From positions 163,025 through 227,024 of the forward strand of contig JAXGGA010000456.1 of the NCBI GenBank assembly GCA_038373865.1: a stretch of 64,000 bases of DNA. Direction: 5' to 3'. Origin of the DNA: Uloborus plumipes (lineage: Eukaryota > Arthropoda > Arachnida > Araneae > Uloboridae). A program made the translations under genes and the position numbers. Below are positions 46,512 through 58,325 of this stretch, one piece after another. Position 1 is the stretch's first letter. The number at the start of each line of letters is the position of its first letter. Below the pieces are notes generated by a model, which searched no databases, was not told the origin of the DNA, and was given only the letters and a program-made list of their open reading frames with translations.

Positions 46512-49500
46512 CATAAATAAATGTAATTGTTTTTATAAATGTCTCTTAGTTGTAAACGCAAAAGGAAAATATTGTTTTTTTTAAATGTAAATCTGCTGCC
46601 AGCTGATTGAATTTTTCCCACATTTGAAGAGGCTAAACTTAAAAGCAAAATCAACATTCTGTTATCGACTAGCACGAATAAAGCACCATGTATTGCTTAG
46701 TAACTTTTATGGCAAGTTAAAGTACAAATAACAATCAAAAACGGAGTAAGTCCCCCTAACGTTTGAATTTAATGACAGTATACCATGGAAACTAAAGTAT
46801 ACAGCAAAATAAATTCCATAAACCGCAATCATGCGACTTCAGAAATGTATTTTTCCCCTCATTGTGGAATCATTTGTCTTGTATTATCATGATACGGTCA
46901 TGTAAAAGAAATAATTATCTTATTTTATTGTTGTTGCTATAAGATCTCTTGTTTGGGCAATCAACTATTTTTTGTGCCGAGTTAGCATAGCTATTTTTAT
47001 TTGTTCACTCATTTTCTAGAGGATTTTGAAAGGAACAATATTTTTTTCTCAAGACCTTTTCAAGTTTTGAACTTAAAACTCTTAAGAAAATAATTTTTTT
47101 CCGAAATACAAACAACTATTTTGCCTCAAAACACAAGCTTTAAGCCAATATAAATATTATCAAACAAGTATCAAACCTTCTTGAAACCCCGTTCTATGAG
47201 CTGCAAGTTAACTTCATGTGTGATGGAATAGGAAAGTGTTTTAACATTTGAATGTGAAGAAAAACAATTTCTCTCTTCCTAATACATTTTTTTCTTCCAC
47301 TTAAAAAAAAAAAAAAACCTCACACTGCCATTGTCGTAGTTCAAGAAATGGATATAATACCGTGATTTACTCAATGCTAGTTATTTAAATAAAACCAAGA
47401 ATTTCTCAGCTAGTTTTAGATTATAAATTTTATTCGACTAAGTTTGTTTTCTAAAGATTCTTTTACAGTAGATGGTCGTATTTGATATTTTGTCAGCCTA
47501 ATGTTTTAGGCTACATTGCTCAATTAATTTTCATATTAAAACTCCTAAAATCAAAAGCATTTTGCACTTTAATCAGACTATTTTGGAAACTTTTTTCTTG
47601 TTTAAAAAAAAGCTTCTTGCTTAACATATTGAGGCATAAAGAAAGGGAAAAATGCTAGTTAAAAAAAAAAAAATCCCCGAAATGTGATTTGTTTTGCAAT
47701 TACGAATTCAAGATACTAGATCTTTACATTTTATTTATTTAGTGTTTATTATTTTCTTTGAATCCACTATAACAATCCCCTTTAAAGAGTTTTTTATAAC
47801 TTTATTTTTGCGAGAAAGAAGCACTTTGAACTTGTTGTGGTAACTAAGGTTTTCTACGTATAGTAACAAATTATAATAAGTAAGTATTTTAAGAAACGAT
47901 CTTAAAGTGCCGTGCGGAATAAAATAGAGATTCGCTAAGTATTTGTTTACGTAAACTATATATATATATATATATAACACACACACAGCATTTTACAACT
48001 CTAAAATATATTAATGGTACTTTATAAGCAAAATCACACATTTTTTGGTTGTTTTGAATTTTATTTATTTTTAGGTGAAATATTCACTGGTAATTCAGGG
48101 ATTATTTAAACTTGTTAAAGTTCGGTTGTTAATATTTTGATGAAAAGAAAAAAAAAGTAGTTTAAAATAAAATAATTACTGTCATTAGATAAAACTCTCT
48201 CATATTAAATAGAAATTTTAACAAATGCCGTGATTCAGCTATGTTCTTATGAACTCTATGTAATTTGTTTCTCAGTGCAAAACAACTTGTTTAAAACTTA
48301 TTAAATAATGAATGAAGCAGATATAATTATTAAAATTTTCATTACTGTTTTAAAAATTCAACCACATCTGAAAACGCTTTTAATCCTTCATGCCTGTCTC
48401 ACTGTATGTAGAACGGGGGGAATCGCAACAGTACATAATCAACTTCAAAAATTTATGTAACAAATATTGCATTTAATCTGCTTAGTTCAAATACGCTGGT
48501 AAAGCTCTCTTAAAATACATCTCACAATTCCAAATTATTGAAAATAATTTTAATATCATTAACAGAACAATTTCGCTGCTCCAAATAAATTTAACAAACT
48601 TTACAAATAAAAAGCATTGTTTCCAAAAACAATTCTAGTAAAATTGGAAGTAATGAACTATTTTTATAAAAAATAATATTAATTAATTTGAAGGAAAAGA
48701 GATACGGTGTTGTTGCTATAGATCTTTTATATCAGCAATGCTAGATTAAATACACGATATTTGTGTGAGGTCTGATAACGTCTACAGTAAACAATGTAGA
48801 TACCTTAAGGATTTTTTTCAAGTAAGATCAGCTTTAATATTTCACATTATGTAGTATTTCATTCAATTAAAATAATATATTTAAAACGTTATGCTTCACA
48901 AAATTATGCATAAAAATAACAATTTTTTGTGGAATTCCGAACAACTTCAAAGAACATATTTCCAATAAAAGTTCCGAACTGCTTTGAAAACATGAAGTAG
49001 CTATACTTTAAAACATTTTTGAAACATTGGCATATTTGAACGCATTAAACAACATCTTTAAAAAAATGAAGCATGAATTCGATTAAGAATGAACTATACA
49101 TTAATCATACGTTTAATATAAAAATCGATAGAAAGAAAGCAATAAAAAATTTAGTTTCATTCTCATGAATTAAATAAGCATTGATAAAGTAAGAAGCTAA
49201 AAAAAAAAAAAGAAATTCAAAAGATACTTCAACTAAATTTTTTCATAAAAAGATATTTCACGTTTACAGTTGCCGTATATTTTCGGAATTCATCCAACTA
49301 ACTAATTGGGCAAATGTTTGGTATTTTCTGGAAAGAATCGCACTAAAGAATCGTAAAAATTGAGCAAAAATAACTTCAATTGCGCAATTTAGAACAAAGA
49401 AGCTTTATTCAGAATCGAAAAGTCTCTTAATTTTTATTTACATATGCATGTACACCTGCTATTTTTGTAAAAAACGAGGCGTATCAAAAATAATGGATTT

Positions 49501-49915
49501 CTAGACCAATGGTTTGTTACAGTATAATGTCTTCGTTAAATGAAGCAGTGCAATTTTGTTTTCTCTTCGCAACTTTATTCAATATTTTCAGAGAATATTT
49601 GAACGAAAAAAGATCTTTGCTGTAAAAATCCAAATGTTTGCAGAACATAGAATTTATTTGACATGTTGTATATCAAAAGCAATTTAAATTAATTAAAAAA
49701 GGAATAGAGATAAGGCGAAAAAAATATTTTAGCATTAATGGCCGTAAAACTGGAAATATACCTCTTATTTTAAAAGTACATTAGCCTTTTATACCTTTAT
49801 GTCTGAAGTACAGAGGCGCACAATTGCTTCTTTTTTTAAAGCAAATTTTCAGTTTGATTCATACAAACTTCATTATTTTCTATTTCTAATTAATTAAAGG
49901 GTAATCATAAAATAC
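46512..49915. other. AT-rich stretch, no gene seen
   Basis: A short (TA)n/(CA)n microsatellite lies at about 47958-47988 and several A or T runs are present. No transposon ends or exons recognised. Confidence 0.5.
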
Positions 49916-50410
49916 GATTTTTCAACGTTTTAGTCGCAAAAATTTGCAGATTACTGCACACTTGTTTCGGGGTTACAAGGAACACTTTTTTGTAATACAA
50001 TGAAGTGTGAGCTTTAATAGAAAAAAAATATCTGCGAAAAAAACTTTTGTCCTAAAGCTCGTGGTAAAGCAGTGAGAAGGTAAAGGGCAGTATCTGCATA
50101 AATGAGTTTTTGAGACATTTGAAAAAACGCGTTTTAAATTCCACGGAAATGATGAAATTGGACGTTTTTTCCCTGATATGTGTCCTGCCTCTTTCCCAGT
50201 GGAAACTAAATAAGCCATCTTGTACAATAAAACTAAAGCGCAATTAATGACAAAATAGCAAAATAAATCAATAAAAATTTACAGTTACTGCCCCCCTTTA
50301 CCTGCCCGCAGCAGCATACTTAGCTGCATCAAAAACTGAATTCATGGCAAACCTGAAACATGTGTCTGCAAGAACATGGAAATTTTGTGCAATAAAACGT
50401 TGAAAAATCT
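49916..50410. mobile_element. MITE with GATTTTTCAACGTTTTA ends
   Basis: The left end GATTTTTCAACGTTTTAGTC and the right end, read inward GATTTTTCAACGTTTTATTG, are inverted. Weaker inverted similarity continues for about 60 bp, with CACTTGTTTCGGGGTT matching ACATGTTTCAGGTTT. The target duplication is unclear. A related fragment is at 35930-36010. No coding capacity. Confidence 0.6.
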
Positions 50411-50572
50411 TTTTTTTTTTATTCAAGCACATAGGTATTTATTTATTTTTAGAGATTTTATTTAGATCAAACATTATATTATGCTTTGTTTCAAAATGTG
50501 TTCACATTTTTTTTCAGCCATTTTTATCAAATATTAGTGAATACTTTGTACAATAATCGAATACATATTTGC

Positions 50573-51636
50573 TAGGCCTGCGACATCAATGTCGATGTTT
50601 TGGAAACATCGATGCTTTTATCGTCGATGTTTTATGGTTAATGTTTTTCAAACATCGATGTTTCGAGTTTTATGTTCTTTTCGATGCCGATGTTTTATAT
50701 TTCATCAAAAAAAGTGCCGTGAAAATGTGCGATAACTATATTTATTCAAAGATTTATGCATATCGTAAATCGAAAGTTGCAGAATGGACTGGAAAAAGTT
50801 TAAAATGAATATTATCGATGTTTTGCGCTCGATATTTTTTAATAATCGCTGATTTGTTCTCACCGTTTTTTTTTTCTTTTTTAATACATATTTCAGCAAA
50901 AAGTAAAAATAAAGATTCATCGTTCATCAGTAGTTCTATCCCATTGGAAAAAAATCTTTAATTAACAGCAATCATTTACTGTTGATGATTTGTGAACATC
51001 GTTGTTTTGTGTTCGACGTTTTTTTTTCAATGTCGATATTTATGTTTAGCAGAAAGAAAATAATAAAAAAAATTACATCGTTAATTAGTAGTTGCCATAT
51101 CTGTCTCAATCGAAAAAGTTTTCTGCAATTACCATCCATGTCTTACGGTCGACATGTTCTTTGAAGACAAAGGAAAAGCGCGATATACCGTAAATCAGGG
51201 TTACTTGGACCCTAGGGGGTTACTTGAGCCCACTACAATAAAATGATAAAATCTAGGTTTGGTACCTATTAGTTGAAGACTTGCACGTAGTTCCTCGTTT
51301 CTCCACTAGGTAGAAGTCCTCTGCAGTCTCTAACGCTAGTACCAAACCCAGATTTTATCATTTTACTGTGGGCTCAAGTAGCCCTCTTCTGGGTCCAAGT
51401 AACCCTGATTTACGGTATCCGATTGAGAGATATAACGAGGCTTAATGTAACGAAGGGTTACTGTACATTCAAATTTGTGCGTAATCTATGCAAAAAAAAA
51501 AACGATCGATGTTTTGAAACATCGATGCTTGAAAACGTCGATGGTTTTTGGTCGATGTATCAGTACCATCGATGTTTTAATTTCTAACATCGATGTAATG
51601 AAGCATCGACGTTTTGTCTTCGATGTCGCAGCCCTA
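50573..51636. mobile_element. hAT element with CATCGATG-rich ends
   Basis: An exact 8-bp duplication ATATTTGC flanks it (50565-50572 and 51637-51644). The ends are TAGGCCTGCGACATC and, from the right, TAGGGCTGCGACATCG. An 8-bp TSD with TAGGG-type ends is diagnostic of hAT. Both subterminal regions are filled with ACATCGATG words (50580-50700 and 51500-51625). No transposase frame remains, so it is non-autonomous. It hosts the element at 51185-51418. Confidence 0.88.
51185..51418. mobile_element. Foldback MITE nested in the hAT element
   Basis: Inverted arms of about 80 bp start ATACCGTAAATCAGGGTTAC and continue with the word TTGAGCCCAC. They surround a spacer of about 70 bp. The words GGGTTACTTG and GGGCTACTTGAG are reiterated within each arm, the same plan as at 24290 and 44534. 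It sits entirely inside the hAT element, so it inserted later or was carried along. Confidence 0.75.
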
Positions 51637-51861
51637 ATATTTGCGGATAAAAAAATGATGAGAATAATCTAAAACTGCGTGAAGTTGCTTTTGAAACACA
51701 GTAAAATACTGTATTCCATATTCTAAAGAATATAAAGCATAATTAATATGTTTATCATAACACAGTTTTTTAAAGGTTAAAGCGTTTTGTTACAATGCGT
51801 AAATAAAAATAAAAAACAGAAAATAACTATTGAAAAAGCATGCTTGTAATTTTAAACTAAT

Positions 51862-52256
51862 AAACAGTAAAAACTGCTAATTAATAAGGTAATACAATAC
51901 AAGGTAATACAACTGTAATGCAATAAAGTGTAAAATTGTTAGTTTTACAATAATAAACTAAAATTGCTAGTTCTACAATAATAAACTGTAAAATTGCTAG
52001 TTTTACAGTTTATTACTGTGCATTTTACTGTTTTAAACTGGAACCTCCGCTGCCAATATCATACTGTTGTTTTTACAGTATAACACAAATAATTTTATGG
52101 TAACAAACTGTAAAATTGCTAATTTTACTGTAATAATCCTAGTTTTACAGTAATAAAATGCACAATAGCTAGTAATATTGCGCATTTTACAGTTTTAAAC
52201 CGGAACCTTGGGTACCAGTATTATACTGTAAAAACCACAGGTTATTTTTTGCAGTG
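51862..52256. mobile_element. ACTGTAAAA-rich element, copy 3 (left end eroded)
   Basis: The right end CAGTATTATACTGTAAAAAC and final GCAGTG, the GAACCTCCGCTGCCAAT block, and several AATAAACTGTAAAATTGCTA units identify the family. The left CACTG terminus is not recognisable, so the left boundary is approximate. Confidence 0.65.
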
Positions 52257-52466
52257 CGGTGAGACATCCATGGAAGCAATTGGAGTATCCAACGGAGATT
52301 GGAGCATGCGCAGAATCTCACATAGGTAGGAGATATTAGATGCTGTTACAACGAGCACCGACCAGTTGTCGCAATAGTGCGTGACAGGACAAGATGTCGT
52401 TCAGATTGCAAAATTCGGTGACAGAGGAGCATTATCCGATTTGTGATAGCGGAAGATGTCAGCTAG

Positions 52467-52905
52467 GTGAAGGAACCTTTAACTCCGATGCGTACTGTGA
52501 GACACTCTAAAACCTACGCAGATTCATCAAGAAAAAAATACCCGCGCTGCTCACGAAGGGTTGTACTACTACTCCATGATCACGCGTATCCAAACATCTC
52601 CAGGATTACCCACGTGGTACTGGCCAAGTTTAAGTGGGAGAAGCTTGACTATCCACCCTATAGCCCGGACATGCCACCCTAATACTTCCATGTGTTTGGT
52701 CCTTTAAAAACCATATGAAAGTCAAGGACAGTGTGAAGGACCTTGTCTCGTCACAGCAAAAGGAATTCTGAGAACAAGGATTAATATTCGGTTAGTTAAT
52801 CAGTGGGAGTGCCATGCCTAGGCCTATGGTGAACAGTTTTAATAAAGTCTTCTTTTATACCCACAGTATCGTTGGGAACCTTTGTCTTTGAACAACCCTT
52901 ATAAA
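52467..52905 (+). pseudogene. mariner transposase C-terminal remnant
   Basis: A plus-strand frame reads RRVVLLLHDHAYPNISRITH and, further on, KWEKLDYPPYSPDMPP, then a stop and YFHVFGPLKT. The first part is the second catalytic region of mariner (VLLHDNARPH in the family), with its D retained. YPPYSPDM..DFHLFGPLK is the third, where the catalytic Asp position is now damaged. Downstream frames continue with stops and shifts to about 52905. No TIRs were identified, so only this core of the element is recognisable. It is older than the mariner at 43.1-43.8 kb. Confidence 0.75.
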
Positions 52906-52909
52906 ACTA

Positions 52910-54267
52910 TTGACAGTTAAAACTATTTAAATTTCAACTTCTATGCACATAGAAATCGGAAAAGACTGAATGAAAACAAAACATGAATTTCATATAAAAT
53001 CAAATGAAAAGAGATAAGCTGCGGTTAATTTTTTACAGAACTCTTAAAAAACAATGTTATTGTTTTCACTTCGATAACTGTCTCTTTAGCACATAGATTT
53101 TTTTCCGCATGACAGCTGTACTTTTGAATCTATCAAAAAAAAAAAAGAGTAAAAAGTTCATACTTGATTCTGAAGTTTAAATCTGAAAGACGAAACAACA
53201 AGGAGATTTATATCAATCACTAGGGTAACAGAAATTGATTTTAGTTTAAAAAAAAAGAAAGCTTTTGTAGGATAACAAGCAACTATCTCTATATTGGAAA
53301 TCCTTTCTCTAGAAAACTGAAGACAAATCCTATTATTCCCCTTCTTTAACAACATTAAATGATGTATGAGAAAGTAAAATTAAGATTTATCTGTTATGTG
53401 AACGTAAGAAAGAATCAGAGAAATAAAAATAAGATATGCAACTGCTCGTATCATGCGAACAAGTATTTAAAACTTTTTCCACAAGGAAATTGCATTGTAC
53501 GGGTTTAGAAAGCTTTTTAGAACTAAAGAAATAAGAAATGTTGTTTTTGTTCTGAAATATTTTTTTAAATACGCTAAACGGAATCCAATTTGCTAAATAG
53601 CATGTGCTGAAGTTTCGTGTGATACAAGGTTCGTAAAAGTACTGATTTTGAATAATATGTAGATGCAGTGAAATATTTATAATCATCCCTATTTTGTGGA
53701 AACCTTAAAGTCGAGAGAAACAAGAGTTTAAAATTATACGTATTCATAGTATGTTTTTTTTCAAATCGTACAGGCTTTCGTAGTGTGATTTTACACATCA
53801 TATCATAACATTTGCATTTATTTTTCAATGGCAATGAAGAATAAATATTTTGGTTTTTTTTTCGACACCTGTCACTCTTCTAAAAGAGCGATATGTTCCA
53901 ATTTCATTTTACGCACGGTTCCTTAAAATGTTGAGCTCGTGAAGAAATAAAATCGTTGATAATTATTTTCTTGCAAAATGAAACTGGAAAGCTAATTATT
54001 AAGCAACATTTTCAAGAAAATTAGAAACCGGTTTTTCAAAATTTCAAATATTTCTGCTTTCAACGCATAAAATGTAGAAAAAAAAGTGAGCGACAATTTT
54101 ATGAGAAAGCAAAATAAAATAATTCTTTACTCTAATGCGTATGGTTCAAAATATTAAATATTTTTTTAACAAAATCAAAAGATTGTACTTACACAAAGTA
54201 GATATGCTAGGCATAGTGCATTATTGAAATGGGCACCTTTTTGCAAAACATTTATTTTTCCTTTCAG
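52910..54267. other. AT-rich stretch, no gene seen
   Basis: Minus-strand open frames near 53387-53834 are AT-driven, overlap in two frames and have no recognisable domain. Confidence 0.45.
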
Positions 54268-54347
54268 GAACAGAATTTCACTACTTTATCAGATTCATCC
54301 GAAGAAGCAAAGAAGCAAAAATCAAGGCTTTTGAGGGGGAAAAACAT
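54268..54347 (+). CDS. Candidate exon, unknown protein
   Basis: A strong acceptor (TTTATTTTTCCTTTCAG) is followed by 80 nt and a donor ACAT/GTGAGC. One frame is open across it, reading EQNFTTLSDSSEEAKKQK and then SRLLRGKN, an acidic then basic low-complexity segment typical of disordered regions. A second frame is open for 21 codons and then stops, so it could instead be a terminal exon. No family is recognisable and no link to the candidates at 33.0 or 57.1 kb can be shown. Confidence 0.25.
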
Positions 54348-54514
54348 GTGAGCGAAAAACAGGTCCTTCCTTTTAGTAAATCTAATTTTATAGGCATTTC
54401 AGATGTAAGAGAACTGAACCAAATTTTCCTTAAAAGTTTAAGAAAGATTGCTTGTTTTTTAATAAAATATAAGACGCGTAAGAAAAGACAGGTAGGATTG
54501 TAGATTTATTTTTG

Positions 54515-55515
54515 TCCCGAAAATAAATATAAATGCATTATCACTAATCAATTCAAACGAAACTGCAAAATATTACACTGTAAAAAATGAACTGTTGTTT
54601 TTACAGTATAATACTGGCAGCCGAGGTTCCAATTTAAAACTGTAAAATGCATAGTAGTAAACTGTAAAACTAGCAATTTTACAGCTTCTTACGGTAAAGT
54701 TAGAAATTTTACAGTTTGTTGCATCAAAATTTAAGTTTTACTGTAAAAGCAGCAGTACAATACTGCCACCAGAGGAAGCAGCAGTATAATACTGTAAAAT
54801 GAGAGGTAATTAACTGTAAAATTAGGAATTTTCCTGTTTAGTAGTGTAAAAGAAGCAATTTTACAGTTTATTACTGTAGAATTAGCAATTCTGAATTTTG
54901 ATAAAATGGAAAGAAACTGTTATTCAGGTGCAGTTCATAAAAACTCACTATTCAAAAAAGAAAAAAAAAATCAAAACATAAAATCAGCATTTTTAAAACT
55001 CTTTGTTGGGAACATAAATTTTTAAGCTTTTCTAATTCCCTCTAGTCTCCTGAAATATTGATCAATAAATATAAACATTTTAAATTATTGATAATAATTT
55101 GAGTAAATATTTGATAATAAAAAAATCAAAATATAAAATCCGCATTTTAAAAACTCTTTGCTAGAAATATATGTTTAAAAGATTTTTTAATTCTCTATAG
55201 TCTCCTGAAATATTGATGAATAAATTAAAAATTTAAAAATTTTGATAACGTATTATGTTTTTTTGTCACAAAAATAAGTATAATGCTTTATCACTAATCA
55301 GTTTAAATGAAACTGTGAAATACTAGAAACAAATTGAAGCTGAATCTTGATTAAATGGAAAAAAAAACTATTTTATTCGGGTGCAGTTCAAAAAATTCAC
55401 TGTTAAAAAAAAAAAAAAATCAAAACATAAAATCAGCATTTTTAAAACTCTTTGTTAGGAATATATGTTTTTAAGCTTTTCTAATTCTCTCTAGTCTCCT
55501 GAAATATTGATTAGC
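54515..55515. repeat. Tandem duplication, one copy carrying an insertion
   Basis: Three blocks recur in order. X (AATGCATTATCACTAATCA-type) is at 54533 and 55281. Y (GGTGCAGTTCA-type) is at 54927 and 55380. Z (AAAATCAGCATTTTTAAAAC-type, ending CTCCTGAAATATTGAT) is at 54969, 55122 (X and Y missing) and 55420. The first X-Y junction is occupied by the ACTGTAAAA element at 54576-54893; the second, near 55321-55345, is not. Confidence 0.75.
54576..54893. mobile_element. ACTGTAAAA-rich element, copy 4
   Basis: It starts CACTGTAAAAAATGAACTG, then the family words GTTGTTTTTACAGTATAATA, the GAGGTTCCAATTTAAAACTG block and units such as TTACAGTTTATTACTGTA. It is in the opposite orientation to copies 1-3. 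The right CAGTG end is eroded; its position is estimated from the empty-site paralogue at 55321-55345. Confidence 0.65.
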
Positions 55516-57057
55516 GGGCTTAGCAAGTAATTTTCTCTCTGCTTTAAAGATGCGAGTGAATGTATATAATCAATGCTAAATACAGAATTCCGTTGAGGGA
55601 GTTTTGGTTTAAATTTAGAGTACGTATTTAAAACAGCTTCTTTCTCCTAATTACATTTTGAATTCAGTGAACTTCAGTAAAACGATAGCTTATCCAACAA
55701 AAGGCAAAAAATTAATGCACCTGATAAATTACGTTTTTTACAATATGATTAATTTTTTTATGAGGAAAAAAAGGGGAATCTATTAGTTTTGATTTACTTA
55801 TTGGTATACTGAGAACGACGCGACAAAGGATGTAATTGTAACTATTATTTTTTTTTACTAAATATCGCTGACCGAATAATTAAAAGTTGTTGTTAAGAAA
55901 ATATTAACTGGCTATTTTTACAAAACAGCGGTTGATATCAGTAAAATGTTATATTTGTGAAATTGAGGCAAATCCAGTGAAGTAAAATTAAGAGACCAGT
56001 TTTATAAAGTTACTCGTAACTATAAAAACAAATTTAAAACTGAAATAGGAAATAAAAGCACAGAAGCAGTAAGGACGTCATTAAATTGAAAATTATCGGA
56101 TCTCAATTAGCAACAGGGGCACACTAGTTTTCACGAGGACCGTTCCAAAGTTACCAATGATGACTTTGGAGCCGTTACAAGTACGCCTATTACTCAAACG
56201 TAAACAATTGCCCTCCATGAAATTCCGTGAAGCTTGTTGCACCGTGTGGAACGAAACAAAAAATCCACGAAACCAGTATTAAAGCAGTTTTCAGACAGCT
56301 TTCTATGTCTAAGATTATGAAGAAAAATACTTCTAAAAAAACTGCTTGGTCTTTAAAAGGAAGCCATTTTCTAGACACCAATCATATTGGTTTCCATTAT
56401 TTTTGGGGCCAGACTCCTAAACTGTCACTCCTCCCCCCCCTTTATCCGGTAACAATTTGTACTTACTTAGGAAATATGTTGTAAGAAAACAGCTTAGATT
56501 TAGAAAAATACAAAACGGCAAAAGGGTGGTACTTAGACATTTTTACTTAACCCATGTTTTTTTTCCCTTTCTTTGGAAAATAAGTTGAAACAAAATATAC
56601 GAATTCGTTTTTATCTCATACTATACAATTTTTGTACAAAAGTGCAGATAAGCTTCTGAAGAGAAGCTAGTTTAGTACAGTACCTGTGATTATAACGATT
56701 TTTACCGTTTAATTTTGAAACGAATTTTTGGTTCTCCGAAAAATTTTGTTTTATTTTTTCCTCGTCTGTTAAGAGACCTGCATCGAAACACTTTATGAAC
56801 CAGAGACAAAAAAGATTGGTTTCCAATCGCGTAAAAAATGACGCCCTTTAACAGAAACAAAGCTCTGATATCAGAATAATGTATTTATCGGATGAATAAA
56901 CTTCACTTGTACTTAATGATATACGTTGTCTTGAAAACTGGAGACTGATATCCCCATCATTTTTCATCGAGTGATATCCTATGCTGACGGGTGGAATTTG
57001 CATAGCCGTATAAGTTTTTACTTCGGTATTTTTCGCATGATGCAATATCAGTTTTAG
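55516..57057. other. AT-rich stretch, no gene seen
   Basis: A moderately less AT-rich interval lies around 56110-56260, with overlapping open frames on both strands to 56484 but no domain. A C tract lies near 56435. Confidence 0.4.
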
Positions 57058-57132
57058 AAACCCAGCGCAGTTTTACTTTATGTTTCCTGTCGGAATATTT
57101 TGAGGAAACATGGGATAAAATCATGGGGAATG
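57058..57132 (+). CDS. Candidate internal exon, unknown protein
   Basis: After an acceptor ATCAGTTTTAG, 75 nt are open in one frame, reading TQRSFTLCFLSEYFEETWDK and then IMGN, up to a donor AATG/GTAAAT. The residue mix, including Cys and Trp, is not simply AT-driven. The acceptor has only a weak pyrimidine tract and the donor is imperfect, and the other frames contain stops. The family is not recognised. An alternative acceptor (CCCAGCGCAG at 57070) would shorten it by 13 nt and change the incoming phase. Confidence 0.2.
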
Positions 57133-57886
57133 GTAAATCTCTTTAATTCAAAGTATCTGGGAAGAACCAGAATGGCTTTCAATTCCGAATTTGAAATCCT
57201 TTGTCAAGGAAGAGCGTAATGCATATTATAATACTACTCATTTGTAAACAATGGAGTCATGACTAGTTCTTATTCTTAGTGGTGCATTTTTTGATGAATT
57301 TTCAACTAGAAACAGATGAAAATTTTTAAGAGCAATACTTGCCTAAAAGTACTATTGTTAAAATTTGCAGTCTATTGTTACTAAACCAGCATGAATATCC
57401 GCCATATTAAACATAACATTTACCTGAAAAAATGAACTTGTTTCTGTCAGATTTAAGCTTTTTCATTTAAGGATTGCAGCCTGCTCTTAAAGTAATGCTT
57501 TCTATTTTTTAAATGTTATTTCTTTCTGAATTTCTATGCTCTATAGTGAACTACTTTGGGTTTAAAAAAATAAATTTTCATAATCTTGAGTACAAATTTC
57601 CAATTTTTTGAAAATTTATACTGAAAGTATCTTATTCTAGAAGAACACTTAACATCTTAATATTTTAAAAGTTGTACAATAATACAAGAATCAATAATCG
57701 AAAAAAAATGCAGTAATTGACGTGCGTAGGTGTAGTACTAAATAAATTGAAGCACGTGTTGTAAAAAAAATAAAGAACCTTTATCATAAAAAATTCTTAA
57801 ACTATGCACGATTTAAAGAAAAATCAGTCATACTTGTCATATCTAAATGTTTGAAGTTGAATAATGTTCAAATTCATCGACAAATA
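57133..57886. other. AT-rich stretch, no gene seen
   Basis: Nothing recognised between the exon candidate and the MITE at 57887. Confidence 0.45.
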
Positions 57887-58053
57887 TAGTCGAGCCCGCT
57901 TATTAGAATATTAGTTAAAAGAATATCCCGCTTAATATAATACACTTTCAATGTACCAAACCGTTGTAATGCATTATTTTGATCCCGAGTATTGGAATTA
58001 TTAGAATATTTTTTTCTCGGCAAAATGCCTATTTCATTAAGCGGGCTCGACTG
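57887..58053. mobile_element. Short Tigger/pogo-like MITE
   Basis: The ends are TAGTCGAGCCCGCTTATTAG and, from the right, CAGTCGAGCCCGCTTAATGA; the left C has become T. The interior words TATTAGAATATT repeat inside both halves. TA precedes the left end and CA follows the right, a decayed TA target. Length and CAGT ends fit a pogo/Tigger MITE. Confidence 0.6.
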
Positions 58054-58325
58054 CAGTAATAAGTTCTAATATCCCATTTAGAAAAAGGGTTTGCCTTAAA
58101 AATTCTTCAAATAATTATTAAATGTGGAAAAATATTTTAGTTGAATGCTATTGTTTTTATTGCGTGAAGCAGGGATAAGAGAAAGGTGCAATTTTAGAGA
58201 TCCTTCAGTGAAGATGGTAATTTAAGAGATTTTGTTTGGAGTCTTTGTCTCTTTGTTACTTTTGGTTGCATACAAAGTTGTTCTGAATTTTTAAACTTTC
58301 ATTCCCAATCTGTACATTTTTAACT

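Noticed and set aside
56227..56484. 85-codon plus-strand frame overlapping a 63-codon minus-strand frame
   Set aside because: No domain, both strands open, and no splice or promoter signals.
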